Positions 52,518 to 62,737 of a stretch of DNA of 64,000 bases are shown here, in pieces (positions within the stretch are counted from its first letter, which is position 1; each line of letters opens with the position of its first letter). The notes below the pieces were generated by a model that made no database searches, was not told where the DNA came from, and saw only the letters and a program-made list of their open reading frames with translations. The translations under genes were made by a program, and so were the position numbers. The stretch covers positions 5,704,001-5,768,000 of the forward strand of contig NZ_CP011273.1 in NCBI RefSeq assembly GCF_001610895.1, in the 5' to 3' direction. This DNA comes from Planctomyces sp. SH-PL62 (GTDB lineage Bacteria > Planctomycetota > Planctomycetia > Isosphaerales > Isosphaeraceae).

Positions 52518-54059
52518 ATGCTTCGAATGAGGAAACTCCGGGCGGCGGCGGGGCTGGCCGCGGCGCTGGCGGCGTTCGGGACGGCCCGGGCGGACGTCAA
52601 GCTGCCGTCGATCTTCAGCGACCACATGGTCCTCCAGCGCCAGCTTCCGCTGAACGTCTGGGGATGGGCCGAGCCGGGCGAGGAGGTCACGGTCAAGTTC
52701 CACGGCCAGACCAAGACGACCAAGGGGGGCGACGACGGGACGTGGAAGGTCGTCCTGGATCCGGTCGAGGCCGGCGGACCGTTCGAACTGGCCGTCTCGG
52801 GCAAGAACTCGATCACCTACGGCGACGTGCTCGTCGGCGAGGTCTGGATCTGCTCGGGCCAGTCGAACATGCAGTGGTCGCTGAATAACTCGATCGACGG
52901 CGACCTCGCGATCCTCGCGGCCAAGAACCCGAACATCCGGATCATCTCGGTGCCGCAGGTCGGCACGCAGGAGCCGCAGAAGGACTTCCGGGGGGAGTGG
53001 AAGGTCGCCTCGCCCGAGACCGTCGGCCCGTTCTCCGGGGTCGGCTACTTCTTCGGCAAGCAGCTCCAGGAGACGCTGGGGGTCCCCGTCGGCCTGATCA
53101 ACGACGCCTGGGGCGGCTCGGCCTGCGAGGCCTGGATCCCCCGCGATCGACTCGCCGCCGACGCCAAGTACAAGGACCTGCTCGCCTCCTGGGAAGAGCG
53201 CGAGAAGGGCTATGAGGCCGCCAAGAAGGCCTACGAGGACGCCAGGGCCAAGGCGAAGGCCGAGGACAAGCCCGGCCCCGGCCCGAATCAGGACCCTGAC
53301 GGCCTGATGAAGGGGAACGCCCGCCCCGGCAACATCTACAACGGCGTCCTCCTCCCCACCGTCGGCTACGGGATCAAGGGGGCCATCTGGTATCAGGGCG
53401 AGTCCAACGCCGGCCGCGCCTATCAGTATCGCGACATGTTCCCGCTCATGATCCAGACCTGGCGCGACCTCTGGGGCCAGGGCGACTTTTCGTTCTACTG
53501 GGTCCAGCTCGCCGACTTCATGGGCGAGAAGCCCGAGCCCGCCGACAGCGCCTGGGCCGAGCTGCGCGAGGCCCAGACCATGACGATGGGCCGCCTGCCC
53601 AACACCGGCGAGGCCGTCATCATCGACATCGGCGAGGGGAAGGACATCCACCCGCAGAACAAGTCGGACGTCGGCAAGCGGCTGGCCCGCTGGGCGCTGG
53701 CGCGCGACTACGGCGTGAAGGTGCCTTGCCAGAGCCCGACCTACAAGTCGATGGAGAAGAAGGACGGCAAGATCGTCCTGACCTTCGACCACGTCGCCGG
53801 CGGCTTCCGCCCCTTCGACGTCGCCGAGCCTCGCGGCTTCGCGATCGCCGGGGCCGACCGGAAGTTCGTCTGGGCGCAGGCCAAGATCGTCGGCCCGGAC
53901 AAGGTCGAGGTCTGGTCCGATCAGGTCTCCCAGCCCGAGGCCGTGCGCTACGCCTGGGCCGACAACCCGGTCTGCAACATGTACAGCGCCGCCGGCCTCC
54001 CCACCACCCCGTTCCGCACCGACGATTGGCCGGGCGTCACGGCGAACAACACCCGCTGA
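52518..54059 (+). CDS. Sialate O-acetylesterase (SASA-type) protein
   Basis: A 513-aa exported SGNH-fold esterase. A signal peptide (to about residue 25) is followed by an Ig-like domain ([20 protein letters not shown]) and the catalytic core with [10 protein letters not shown] at residues 111-120 (nucleophile Ser116). Further motifs are [27 protein letters not shown] and the C-terminal [16 protein letters not shown] with the Asp/His pair. A charged helical insert ([20 protein letters not shown]-like, about 235-265) is typical of planctomycete members. It removes acetyl groups from sialic acid or other acetylated glycans. Start 52518 follows GGAGAGGG. Confidence 0.9.
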   Translation: MLRMRKLRAAAGLAAALAAFGTARADVKLPSIFSDHMVLQRQLPLNVWGWAEPGEEVTVKFHGQTKTTKGGDDGTWKVVLDPVEAGGPFELAVSGKNSITYGDVLVGEVWICSGQSNMQWSLNNSIDGDLAILAAKNPNIRIISVPQVGTQEPQKDFRGEWKVASPETVGPFSGVGYFFGKQLQETLGVPVGLINDAWGGSACEAWIPRDRLAADAKYKDLLASWEEREKGYEAAKKAYEDARAKAKAEDKPGPGPNQDPDGLMKGNARPGNIYNGVLLPTVGYGIKGAIWYQGESNAGRAYQYRDMFPLMIQTWRDLWGQGDFSFYWVQLADFMGEKPEPADSAWAELREAQTMTMGRLPNTGEAVIIDIGEGKDIHPQNKSDVGKRLARWALARDYGVKVPCQSPTYKSMEKKDGKIVLTFDHVAGGFRPFDVAEPRGFAIAGADRKFVWAQAKIVGPDKVEVWSDQVSQPEAVRYAWADNPVCNMYSAAGLPTTPFRTDDWPGVTANNTR

Positions 54060-54213
54060 GATTCGCGTCCGTCCCGGAATGAGGCCGACGGCCCGAACGA
54101 CGTCCTTCCCCGCTCACCGAACGGGCAAGGCCGGCGCGATGGCCGTCGGCGTTCCGGTTCATCCGCGACGAGGGGGCTACGGCCCCTTCGCATCCGGCCT
54201 TCGGCCCGTGAGG

Positions 54214-55686
54214 TCAGCGAGGGCCGGCGAAATCGTCGGCGATGATCAGGCTGCCGAGGCAGCAGGCGACGGTGCCGAGGCCGGGCCAGGTGCCGTCGCC
54301 GGCCAGTCGGACGCCGGCGACGCCGACGTCCTGCGGGACCGCGTTCTGGTTGGCGTTGGCCAGGCTCAGTTTCGCCCCTCCCACGGCCCCTCGGGGCCTT
54401 CGGGTGTAGCGCTCGTAGGTCGCCGGCGTGGCGAACTCGCGGACCAGGGCGTTCCGTCCCAGGTCGGGATAGACCCGACGGGCCAGGCCGATCAGCCGCT
54501 CCCCCGCCTCCTGCTTTCGCGCGGCGTAGACGTCCGGCGAGAGTCCTTCCCAGGGGCCCAGCTCGCAGTGCGTCGACATCACGACCGTCCGGCAGCCCGC
54601 CGGAGCGGCGCCGAGGTCCCCCTCGCCGGAGACGGATATGAACATATTATTTCCGTCGCCCAGCGGCTCGTCGTAATCCTCCAAAACCAGGTGGTGCTGG
54701 AACGGCTGGCCGGCGACCTCGGATTCCGGGACGCCGAGATAGACGACGACCGCCCCCCCCGCCGCGTCGTCGTCGCGCTCGCGATAGGGGGCGAGGGCCG
54801 CCGCGAGTCCGGGAGGGCCGATCCGGGACGCGGTGGCGATCGGGACGGCCAGGACCAACCGCGCCGCCTCGACCGTCTCCTTGCGGGTGACGACGCGGAA
54901 GGCCCCTTCTCGGCCCTCGACGCGCTCGACCGCCCGGCCCACCCGCAGTTCGCCCCCCAGCTCGCGATAGCGGCCCGCGAGGGCCTGCCAGAAGCCGCGC
55001 ATCCCCCCCTTCGCCCGGCTCTGCCCGGCCCCCCAGATCGTCACCCCGAGCGCGGCGTTGACCAGCGGGGCGTCGGCCACCGTGCTGTGCACGGCGTTCT
55101 CGACGAGCATCCCGAGGATCGCGACCAGCGGCCGGTCGTCCGCCAGTCCCGCCCGCTTGAGGGCGTCGGCCAGCGTCCAGTTCAGATAGCGAGCCAGGCC
55201 GAGGTTCCTCAATCCGAGCGCCCGCACGGCCTGGATCGCGTCGCCGACGCCCTGGATCGGCAGCTTGACGCCGCGACGGCTCGCTCGCCAGAAGGCCGCC
55301 GCCAGGTGGTCGAGGAGCGCCCAGAATTCGCGGTGGGCCGGCGAGTCGCCGAAGGCGCGGGCGCGCTCGACCGCCCAGGCCGCCGGGTCGCGGTCGAGCG
55401 TCACCACGCGGTCGGGCATCCAGGCGACGTAACCTTGCAACTCCTCGCGCTCCAGCGGGGGCGAGCCGATCTCCTCCAGCAGCGCCCCCCCGACCCCGCC
55501 CGGCCCGAAGTCCACGAGCGTCGTGGCGCCCACGTCGAACGAGAATCCTCGACGCCGGAAGAACCCCGCGCATCCCCCCGGCTGGCCGTGGGCCTCCAGC
55601 ACGATCGTCGAGAGTCCTCGCCGTTGCAGCCGCGCCGCCGTCGCCACGCCGGCGATCCCCCCGCCGACGATCGCCACGTCATACAT
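54214..55686 (-). CDS. FAD-dependent carotenoid desaturase/isomerase-like protein
   Basis: A 490-aa flavoprotein. The dinucleotide-binding motif DVAIVGGGIAGVATAARLQR opens it and is followed by GGCAGFFRRRGFSFDVGATT, typical of the CrtI/CrtD/CrtISO group. The C-terminal VRLAGDGTWPGLGTVACCLG is the second FAD-contact segment. Members desaturate or isomerise carotenoids or related isoprenoids (including CrtD and retinol-saturase-like enzymes). The exact substrate cannot be told. The region from 55686 to 55918 is the divergent spacer to the next gene. The start at 55686 is preferred over an ATG at 55719 since the family begins with MYDVAIVGGG. Confidence 0.85.
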   Translation of the reverse strand: MYDVAIVGGGIAGVATAARLQRRGLSTIVLEAHGQPGGCAGFFRRRGFSFDVGATTLVDFGPGGVGGALLEEIGSPPLEREELQGYVAWMPDRVVTLDRDPAAWAVERARAFGDSPAHREFWALLDHLAAAFWRASRRGVKLPIQGVGDAIQAVRALGLRNLGLARYLNWTLADALKRAGLADDRPLVAILGMLVENAVHSTVADAPLVNAALGVTIWGAGQSRAKGGMRGFWQALAGRYRELGGELRVGRAVERVEGREGAFRVVTRKETVEAARLVLAVPIATASRIGPPGLAAALAPYRERDDDAAGGAVVVYLGVPESEVAGQPFQHHLVLEDYDEPLGDGNNMFISVSGEGDLGAAPAGCRTVVMSTHCELGPWEGLSPDVYAARKQEAGERLIGLARRVYPDLGRNALVREFATPATYERYTRRPRGAVGGAKLSLANANQNAVPQDVGVAGVRLAGDGTWPGLGTVACCLGSLIIADDFAGPR

Positions 55687-55917
55687 GCTTCCCGCTCCAT
55701 CAGACCGACCCGGCCGCATCGCCCGGAGACTCCCCTCGCGACGGTTTGCGAACCGCGACTCATTCTAGGGAGGGGGCGAGGGGCCGGCCGCCGGACTGAT
55801 GATTTCCCTCGCGGGGCGCTGTAGGATCGCGCCGGTCTCGATGACGAGATGAGTGATCCAGGGGGGTCTGCGGCGGCGACGGATTCGACGCGACGGCCCC
55901 CGACGGGAGTCCGAATC

Positions 55918-57102
55918 ATGTCCTGGCGAAGCGTGCTTGCGACGGCGGTTGTCCTGGCGACTTGCACCCCCTCCTACGCCGAGGAGGCGTTCTTCCCGCT
56001 CATGGCGTGGAACCACGCGCCGAACGATCCGGCGGTGCTGAAGCGGATGCGCGAGTGCGGCCTCACCGTGGCGGGGTTCGTCGAGCCGGCGGCGCTCGAC
56101 GCGTGCCGCGACGCGGGCCTCAAGGCGATCGTCAGCGACGCACGCACGGCCGGCTACGACTGGGCGAAGGTCGACCCGGCCGTCGCGAGGCCTCGTGTCG
56201 AGTCGCTGATCCGGGAGGTGAAGGACCACCCGGCGGTCTTCGGCTACCTGCTCCGCGACGAGCCCTCGGCGGCCGTCTTCCCGGGCCTCGCCGTCGTGGC
56301 CGACGCGATCCGCGAGCTTCATCCCGGCGCCTGGCCGTATATCAACCTGCTCCCCAACTACGCGGATCCGGGGCAGCTCGGGACGCCGGATTACGAGTCG
56401 CACCTCAAGGCGTTCGTCGAGACGTGCCATCCGCCGATCCTGAGCTACGACCACTACGCCCTGTTCGACGGCGGCGGGCTCCGTCCCAGCTACTTCGCCA
56501 ACCTGGAGTCGATGCGACGCGCCGGGCTGGAGCACCAGATCCCGTTCTGGAACATCATCCTGACCACGTCCCATTTCAACTACCGCGAGTCGACGTCCGC
56601 CGACATCCGGTTCCAGGTCTACACCTCGCTGGCCTACGGCGCTCGGGGGATCGCCTACTTTACCTACTTCAGCCCCGCCATCGGCAACTTCCGCATGGGA
56701 CCGATCGACCAGTTCGGCAACGAGACGCCGACCTGGGCCAAGCTCCAGAACGTCAACCTCCAGGTCGCCCGCCTGGCCCCGACGCTCCTGAAGCTGCGGT
56801 CCGACGCCGTGTACCACTTCGGCGAGGTCCCGACCGGCGGCCAGGCCCCCGGCGAACAATCCCTAGTCGAGTCGATCGAGGGCCCGATGCTCGTCGGCGA
56901 GTTCACCCACGAGGACGGCTCTCGCTACGTCATGATCGTCGACAAGAGCTTCACCGAGTCCGTCGCGTGCCGGCCGAAGTTCCGCACCCCGCCGTCGAAG
57001 ATCGAGCAGGTCTCCCCCTACTCCGGCGCCCTCCAATCCTACGACGGCGAAAACATCTGGCTCGCGCCGGGCCAGGGCGTCTTGCTCCGACTGACCCCCT
57101 GA
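55918..57102 (+). CDS. Exported glycosidase-like TIM-barrel protein
   Basis: A 394-aa protein with a signal peptide (MSWRSVLATAVVLATCTPSY) and a predicted beta/alpha barrel. Seen are FFPLMAWNHAPNDPAVLKRM, FGYLLRDEPSA with the acidic pair typical of family 42-like glycosidases, ILSYDHYALFDGG, FWNIILTTSHFNYRESTSA and AYGARGIAYFTYFSP. A second C-terminal part carries VKSFTES-like sequence. The family is common in planctomycetes and is often annotated as unknown; glycan hydrolysis is inferred from fold-like motifs only. GGGAG stands before ATG 55918. Confidence 0.65.
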   Translation: MSWRSVLATAVVLATCTPSYAEEAFFPLMAWNHAPNDPAVLKRMRECGLTVAGFVEPAALDACRDAGLKAIVSDARTAGYDWAKVDPAVARPRVESLIREVKDHPAVFGYLLRDEPSAAVFPGLAVVADAIRELHPGAWPYINLLPNYADPGQLGTPDYESHLKAFVETCHPPILSYDHYALFDGGGLRPSYFANLESMRRAGLEHQIPFWNIILTTSHFNYRESTSADIRFQVYTSLAYGARGIAYFTYFSPAIGNFRMGPIDQFGNETPTWAKLQNVNLQVARLAPTLLKLRSDAVYHFGEVPTGGQAPGEQSLVESIEGPMLVGEFTHEDGSRYVMIVDKSFTESVACRPKFRTPPSKIEQVSPYSGALQSYDGENIWLAPGQGVLLRLTP

Positions 57103-57427
57103 GCGTCTAGCAACCTCTCGGCTCGTCTCGGCTCATACGTACTTGCTTTGATGACTCGCCTTTGCCGAGCGGCCTTGGGTGCCACGGGTTCGGGAACGAA
57201 CCCGTGTCCAACCGAAGCCTTGCGGCACGGGTTCGGGGACGAACCCGTGGCACCCAAGGGTCGGTGATCGAGGCGATTTGTTCTCAGTCCGCCTCGCGGC
57301 GTTCCTGCCGGGTGGACTCGCCGAGATGCCGCCTGGGGTTGCCGCACATCCAGCATGAGCAGGGCTTGCGGTCGACCACGCCATGATCGGGCGAACCGAC
57401 GATGCGACGGCCTCCGTCCCTTCCCTT
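57103..57427. other. Spacer with large palindromic repeat
   Basis: A 325-base gap between convergent genes. It contains the palindromic repeat at 57174-57258. The rest holds short open frames without binding sites; nothing further is supported. Confidence 0.5.
57174..57258. repeat. Nested inverted repeat with CACGGGTTCG hairpins
   Basis: The outer arms are a 19-bp inverted repeat (57174-57192 and 57240-57258). Inside, two hairpins CACGGGTTCG / CGAACCCGTG stand at 57183-57206 and 57226-57249. The same CACGGGTTC core occurs in the element at 42836, so this belongs to a dispersed repeat family. Confidence 0.75.
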
Positions 57428-60400
57428 TCAGGCGTCGTCGGCTTCGGGGAGGGGCTCGCTCTCGTCTTCCTTGAGAATCTCTTCGGTGTAGTGGGAGCCC
57501 TCGATCATGACTTCGGCCTCGTGGCTGGAGCGGTGGCCGAGGGGGCCGGGGAAGAAGCTGTAGAGGACGGGCATCAGGTAGCGGGTGAGGAAGAGGGTCG
57601 TGAGCATACCGCCGACGACGACGATCGCCAGCGGCTTCTGGGCCTGCGAGCCGATCGAGTGGGCCATCGCCGCCGGCAGGAGCCCGAGGGCCGCGGTGAG
57701 CGAGGTCATGACGACCGGCCGGACTCGCAGCTCGGCCCCGTGCATGATCGCGCGACGGACCGGCAGGCCGGCCCCCCGCATCTGGTTGAAGTAGGAGATC
57801 AGGAGCACGCCGTCCTGCACGGCCACGCCGAAGATGGAGATGAAGCCCACGGCCGCCGAGATCGAGAACGGCGTCGACGTGAGCTTCAGCGCCCAGATCC
57901 CCCCCATGGTCGCCGCGACGACGTTGGCCATCACCAGCAGGGCGTCCTTTACCGAGTTGAAGGCCATGTAGAGGAGGATCATGATCAGGCCGATGGCCAG
58001 GGGCACGATCCACATCAGGCGGGCGTTGGCCTGCTGCATCTGGTCGAACTCGCCCGACCAGACGAGCGAGTAGCCGCGCGGGAGGTCGGCGCCGGCGGTG
58101 GGGTGCTGGACCTTGCGCTGGGCCTCGGCGACGGCCGAGGCCAGGTCGCGGCCCCGGACGCTGAACTTGATGGGGATGTACCGGCGGTTGTTCTCGCGGT
58201 AGATGTACGACGCGCCGGGCTTGTGCGCGTGGATCGCGGCGAGCTGGGCCAACGGGACGCGATAGCTCGTCGCCTCGCCGCGGCCGGGGACGTCGATCAT
58301 GATCCGGCTGATGACGTCCGGGTCGTCGCGGAGCGAGGGGGGGAGCCGGAGGATGATGTCGTAGAGCTTCTCCCCCTCGACCATCCGCGAGAAGGCCCGC
58401 CCGCCGATGGCGACCTGCACGGCCTTCTCGACCTCCGAGATGTTGATGCCGTGGCGGGCGCAGGCGATCCGATCGATCTGGATCTCCAGGTTGGGCTGGC
58501 CGACGATGTGGAACAGGCCCACGTCCTCGATCCCCGGGACGCTGTTCAGGACGTTGACGACCCGCTGCCCGGCCTCTTCCAGGGTGTGCATGTCGTTGCC
58601 GAAGAGCTTGACCGAGTTCGAGCCCTTGACGCCGGAGAGGGCCTCCTCGACGTTGTCGCGGATGAGCTGCGAGAAGTTGAAATTGACGCCCGGGAACGTC
58701 CGGAACCGCACCGCCATCTCGTCTTCGAGCTTCTCGCGCGTCATCCCCGGCCGCCATTGCTCCATCGGCTTGAGGGGGACGTTGAACTCGACGTTGAAGT
58801 ACGAGGTGACGTCGGTGCCGTCGTCGGGCCGGCCGACGTGCGACATCACGCCCCGCACTTCCGGGGTCTCGGCGATCACGGCCCGGAGCTTCGGCGCCAT
58901 CTGCGCCGCGGTCTCCAGCGAAACGGTCCGGGGGAGGATGGCGCGGATCCAGAGGTTCCCCTCCTCGAGCTGGGGCATGAACTCGCCCCCCAGCGTGGGG
59001 ATCATCATCGCCGTGCCGACCATCATCCCGCCCATTACGACCATCGTCAGGATCCGGTGGTTCAGCACCCGGTCCAGGTTGTGCAGGTATCGCTTCTTCA
59101 TCAGGCGGTCGACCAGCGTGTCCTCCTCCGACTCCTTGTTCTTGAAGCAGAACGAGCAGAGCACGGGGGCGAGGGTCAGGGCCAGCATGAGAGCGCCGAG
59201 GATGGCGAACGCGTAGGTGTTCGCCATCGGGCCGAAGAGCGCCCCTTCCGGGCCGGACATGGCGAAGAGCGGGATGAACGCGCAGACGATGATGGTCGTC
59301 GAGAAAAAGAGCGCGTGCTCGATCTCATTGGAGGCGTCGATGATCCGGTCGATCAGGGGTCGCGAGCGGTCGGCCCCGTGGGCCGTCAGATGGCGGTAGA
59401 TGTTCTCGACGATGATGACTGAGCTGTCCACGATGATCCCGAAGTCGACCGCCCCGATCGAGAGCAGGTTGGCCGACTCGTGGCGGTAGTACAGCACGGT
59501 GATCGAGAACAGCAAGGCCAGCGGGATCATGATCGCCACGATCGCCGCGCTGGCGAGGTCGCCCAGGAAGATGAAGAGGACCGCCACGACCAGGATCATG
59601 CCGACCACCAGGTTGTGCAGCACGTTGTGGGTCGTGACGTGGACCAGGTCGGTCCGCTGGTTGAAGACCCGGACCTTCATCCCTTCCGGGAGGATCTTCT
59701 CCTGCTCAAGCTCCTCGAACTTCCGGCGCACGGCCTCGGCCGTCGGCAGCGCCTGCTCGCCCTTGCGCATCAGGACGATGCCCTCGACGACGTCGTCCTC
59801 CTCCCCTCGGCCGACGACCCCCAGGCGGGGCCGCGAGCCGACTACGCTCGTCGCCACCTGCCGCAGGTAGACCGGCTCGCCGTTGCGCGAGGTGACGACC
59901 ACCCGGTTCAGGTCCTCCAGCTTCTCGATCTCGATCTCGAAGGAGCGATGGGCGTTCTCGGGATCGAGCGGGTCGACCCCCTTGCCCAGCAGGCCGACCG
60001 CCCGCACGTTGTGCGCCTGGCTCCCCAGCATCAGGACGTCGCCGCCGACGTTGGCGTTCGAGCCGTTGATCGCGTCCTCGACTTGCTCCATCGACACCTC
60101 GTACTGCCGCAGCAGCCGAGGGTCGACGAGGATCTGATACTGCTTCACCGTGCCGCCGAAGCCCGTGACGTCGATCACCCCCGGCACGGTCTTCAGCGTC
60201 CGCTCCAGCACCCAGTCCTGGACCGCCTTCAGCTGGTTGAGCGTGTAGCGGTCCCCCTCCAGGACGTAGCGGACGATCTCGCCGGTCGGGCTCCAGGGGG
60301 AGAGCGCGGGCGTCACGCCGTCGGGGAGGGAGCCGACGAACGACAGCCGGTTGATCACCTCCTGGCGGGCCGCCCAGTAGTCGGTCCCGTACTCGAAGAT

Positions 60401-60685
60401 GCACTTGATGTCGTTCAGGCCCGCCAGCGACGTGCTCCGCAGGTACTTCAGCCCCTTCATCCCGTTGAGCGCCGTCTCCAGCGGGATGCCCACCAGCCGC
60501 TCCATCTCCTCGGGGCTGGCGCCGGGGTTCTGTGTGATGATCTCGACCAGCGGGGGCGTCGGATCGGGATACGCCTCGACGTCCAGATTGAGCGCCGCGT
60601 GGATCCCCGCCGCAATCAGGGCCGCCACCCCCAGCAGCACGATCAGGCGGTTGTGGAGGCTCCAGGAGATGATCGCGCGTACCAT
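57428..60685 (-). CDS. CzcA/CusA-type RND efflux pump
   Basis: A 1085-aa inner-membrane RND transporter of the heavy-metal efflux branch. It has the N-terminal helix LIVLLGVAALIAAGIHAALN, DVEAYPDPTPPLVEI, the porter domain (PGVIDVTGFGGTVKQYQILV), and 12 membrane segments. The proton-relay helix 4 reads GAVDFGIIVDSSVIIVENI, where Asp and Glu are conserved in the HME group. The C-terminal region has VGFISIFGVAVQDGVLLISY. Such pumps work with a membrane-fusion protein and an outer-membrane channel; neither is in this window on either side, so it is orphaned here. Start 60685 follows GAAGGTG. It could export metal ions such as Zn, Co or Cu. Confidence 0.92.
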   Translation of the reverse strand: MVRAIISWSLHNRLIVLLGVAALIAAGIHAALNLDVEAYPDPTPPLVEIITQNPGASPEEMERLVGIPLETALNGMKGLKYLRSTSLAGLNDIKCIFEYGTDYWAARQEVINRLSFVGSLPDGVTPALSPWSPTGEIVRYVLEGDRYTLNQLKAVQDWVLERTLKTVPGVIDVTGFGGTVKQYQILVDPRLLRQYEVSMEQVEDAINGSNANVGGDVLMLGSQAHNVRAVGLLGKGVDPLDPENAHRSFEIEIEKLEDLNRVVVTSRNGEPVYLRQVATSVVGSRPRLGVVGRGEEDDVVEGIVLMRKGEQALPTAEAVRRKFEELEQEKILPEGMKVRVFNQRTDLVHVTTHNVLHNLVVGMILVVAVLFIFLGDLASAAIVAIMIPLALLFSITVLYYRHESANLLSIGAVDFGIIVDSSVIIVENIYRHLTAHGADRSRPLIDRIIDASNEIEHALFFSTTIIVCAFIPLFAMSGPEGALFGPMANTYAFAILGALMLALTLAPVLCSFCFKNKESEEDTLVDRLMKKRYLHNLDRVLNHRILTMVVMGGMMVGTAMMIPTLGGEFMPQLEEGNLWIRAILPRTVSLETAAQMAPKLRAVIAETPEVRGVMSHVGRPDDGTDVTSYFNVEFNVPLKPMEQWRPGMTREKLEDEMAVRFRTFPGVNFNFSQLIRDNVEEALSGVKGSNSVKLFGNDMHTLEEAGQRVVNVLNSVPGIEDVGLFHIVGQPNLEIQIDRIACARHGINISEVEKAVQVAIGGRAFSRMVEGEKLYDIILRLPPSLRDDPDVISRIMIDVPGRGEATSYRVPLAQLAAIHAHKPGASYIYRENNRRYIPIKFSVRGRDLASAVAEAQRKVQHPTAGADLPRGYSLVWSGEFDQMQQANARLMWIVPLAIGLIMILLYMAFNSVKDALLVMANVVAATMGGIWALKLTSTPFSISAAVGFISIFGVAVQDGVLLISYFNQMRGAGLPVRRAIMHGAELRVRPVVMTSLTAALGLLPAAMAHSIGSQAQKPLAIVVVGGMLTTLFLTRYLMPVLYSFFPGPLGHRSSHEAEVMIEGSHYTEEILKEDESEPLPEADDA

Positions 60686-60975
60686 CGAATCACCTTCCGC
60701 ACGGGACGCGACGGCGCCGTGAGCCAGGGCGCGAACGGGTTCACCCCCGACGCTACGCCCCCCCGCACAAGTGGAAGTGCGCAAGGCGTATCGACCCCGC
60801 CCGGGACCGATGAGCCGGCGCCGCTCGGAGGCGCGCCTCAGCAGTCGAGGCCATTACGAAGCCCGCCCTGACGACGCCTGATCCCTAATAATTTTTAACC
60901 AAAAGGCCCCGCTCCGTCAATGAGGGGGGGCTTGCGGACTTCCAGGCCCCTCGCGTCCGCGTGAGAGCGGCGGAA

Positions 60976-62433
60976 TCAGGCCAGGTCGAACGCCGCGGCG
61001 AACGGGGAGGAGGCCGGCGCGGGCTTGCGGCTGCGGCGGTTGGCGGGCTTGAAGTCGGTCTTGTCGATCTGGTAGCGGCGGAGCTTCTCGCTGATGCTCC
61101 GGCGCGAGAGGCCGCAGTGCTGGGCGCACTGGTCGATGCGGCCCCGATACTTCTCCAGGACCCGGGCGAGGTAGGCCTTCTCGATGCGCTGGGTGAACTC
61201 CTCGGTCAGCTCCTGGAGCGGCCGGAAGTGGTCGAAGTCCAGGCTGAAGGGCTCCTCGCGCTGGGGGACGATCTCGGCGGGGAGGTTCTCGGGCTCGATC
61301 ACCGGGCCGTGGGTGGTGACGACCATCAGCTCGATGACGTGCTCCAGCTCCCGGACGTTGCCGGGCCAGTCGTAGCGGAGCAGCCGCGAGAGCGCGGCCC
61401 GCGACATCGTCTTGACCGGCAGGCCGCGTTCTTCCATCTTGTGGAGGAAGTGATGGACCAGGAGCGGGACGTCGTCGAGCCGTTCGCGGAGCGGCGGCGA
61501 TTCGATGGCGACGACGTTGAGCCGATAGAACAGGTCGCTGCGGAACCGCCCCTGGGCGACGGCCTCGGCCAGGTCGACATTGGTGGCGGCCAGCACGCGG
61601 CAGTCGGCCTGGATCGGCTCGGTCCCCCCCACGCGCTCGAAGCGGCCGTCCTGGAGCACGCGGAGGAGCTTGGCCTGCATGCCCATCGGCATCTCGCCGA
61701 TCTCGTCCAGGAACAGGACCCCGCCGGCGGCGGCCTCGAACCGGCCGATCTTCTGGCGGTCGGCTCCGGTGAAGGCCCCCCGCTCATGGCCGAACAGCTC
61801 GCTCTCCAGCAGGTGCTCCGGCAGCGCCGCGCAGTTGACGGCGACCAGCGGGCCGCCGCGACGGGCCACGTCGCTCTGGTGGACGGCCTGGGCGACCAGC
61901 TCCTTGCCGGTTCCGGTCTCGCCGGTGATCAGGACGGTGCACGAGGACGAGCCGACCCGCTCGACCTTGGCGAAGACCTCGGCCATCCGTCGACTCCGCC
62001 CCAGCATGTTGTGGTAGGCGTAGCGGCGCCGGAGCCGGGTGTTGAGGTCGGCGATCTCGTCGACCAGGAGTCGATCCTTCAGCGCCTTCTCGACCTGATG
62101 CTGGAACAGGTCCGAGTCGATCGGCTTGAGCACGAAGTCGTACGCGCCCAGCTGGATCGCCTCGACGGCCGATTCGACGCTGGCCTCGCCGCTGATGACG
62201 ATGATGGTCGCCGGCAGGTCGCGCGAGCGGATCTCGCGGATCAGGTCGAGCCCGTTGACGTCGGGAAGGTTCAGGTCGGTCACGACCAGCGAGAACGACT
62301 TCTCGACGAGCAGCTCCAGGGCCGCGGTGCCGTTGCGGACGATGGTCACGTCGCGACCTGGGCCTGACAGGATCTGGCCGAGCTGCTGGCAGTAGAGCTC
62401 GCTGTCTTCCACGACGAGAATGCGTCGATCCAT
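60976..62433 (-). CDS. NtrC-type sigma-54 response regulator
   Basis: A 485-aa regulator in three parts: a receiver domain (residues 1-120, phospho-acceptor Asp53 in VVTDLNLPD), an AAA+ domain and a Fis-type HTH (about 445-470: CAQHCGLSRRSISEKLRRY). The AAA+ part has Walker A GETGTGKE at 171-178, GAFTGA at 219-224 for contact with sigma-54, and Walker B GGVLFLDEIGEMP. It activates sigma-54 promoters when phosphorylated. No histidine kinase is adjacent within the window. GAGGG lies 7 bases before ATG 62433. It is divergent from the DUF5076-like gene at 62738. Confidence 0.95.
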   Translation of the reverse strand: MDRRILVVEDSELYCQQLGQILSGPGRDVTIVRNGTAALELLVEKSFSLVVTDLNLPDVNGLDLIREIRSRDLPATIIVISGEASVESAVEAIQLGAYDFVLKPIDSDLFQHQVEKALKDRLLVDEIADLNTRLRRRYAYHNMLGRSRRMAEVFAKVERVGSSSCTVLITGETGTGKELVAQAVHQSDVARRGGPLVAVNCAALPEHLLESELFGHERGAFTGADRQKIGRFEAAAGGVLFLDEIGEMPMGMQAKLLRVLQDGRFERVGGTEPIQADCRVLAATNVDLAEAVAQGRFRSDLFYRLNVVAIESPPLRERLDDVPLLVHHFLHKMEERGLPVKTMSRAALSRLLRYDWPGNVRELEHVIELMVVTTHGPVIEPENLPAEIVPQREEPFSLDFDHFRPLQELTEEFTQRIEKAYLARVLEKYRGRIDQCAQHCGLSRRSISEKLRRYQIDKTDFKPANRRSRKPAPASSPFAAAFDLA

Positions 62434-62737
62434 GGCGCCCTCATCCAGTTGAGGCGATGTCCTATCCTGTTGCGGGGCCGAGGCCCATGCCGCCATGATG
62501 CGAAGGAGCGGAATGCGCACTCCAACTCGATCGTCTCACTACTGACTATACCAGGCCGCCAAGACCGATCAACCCCGAAAACCCCGCCGCCCCCCCGGAT
62601 TCTCCGCGGTCTCCGGCTTGCGGGGACGGCCGCCGTCCTGTCGCGGCGGCATGCCTGGAAAGGTACAATGACGCCGGCCCGACCCCTGGTGGCCGACCCG
62701 GTCGGCTCCCGCGAACTCTCATGAGGAACCACCTCCG
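62434..62737. other. Divergent spacer
   Basis: A 304-base gap between the response regulator and the small plus-strand gene. It must hold promoters for both directions. I see no clear sigma-70 or sigma-54 site and no further gene. Confidence 0.4.

Noticed and set aside
57383-59422. Long antisense frame opposite the RND pump
   Set aside because: His/Asp/Arg-rich shadow without a start site; the minus strand encodes the complete transporter.
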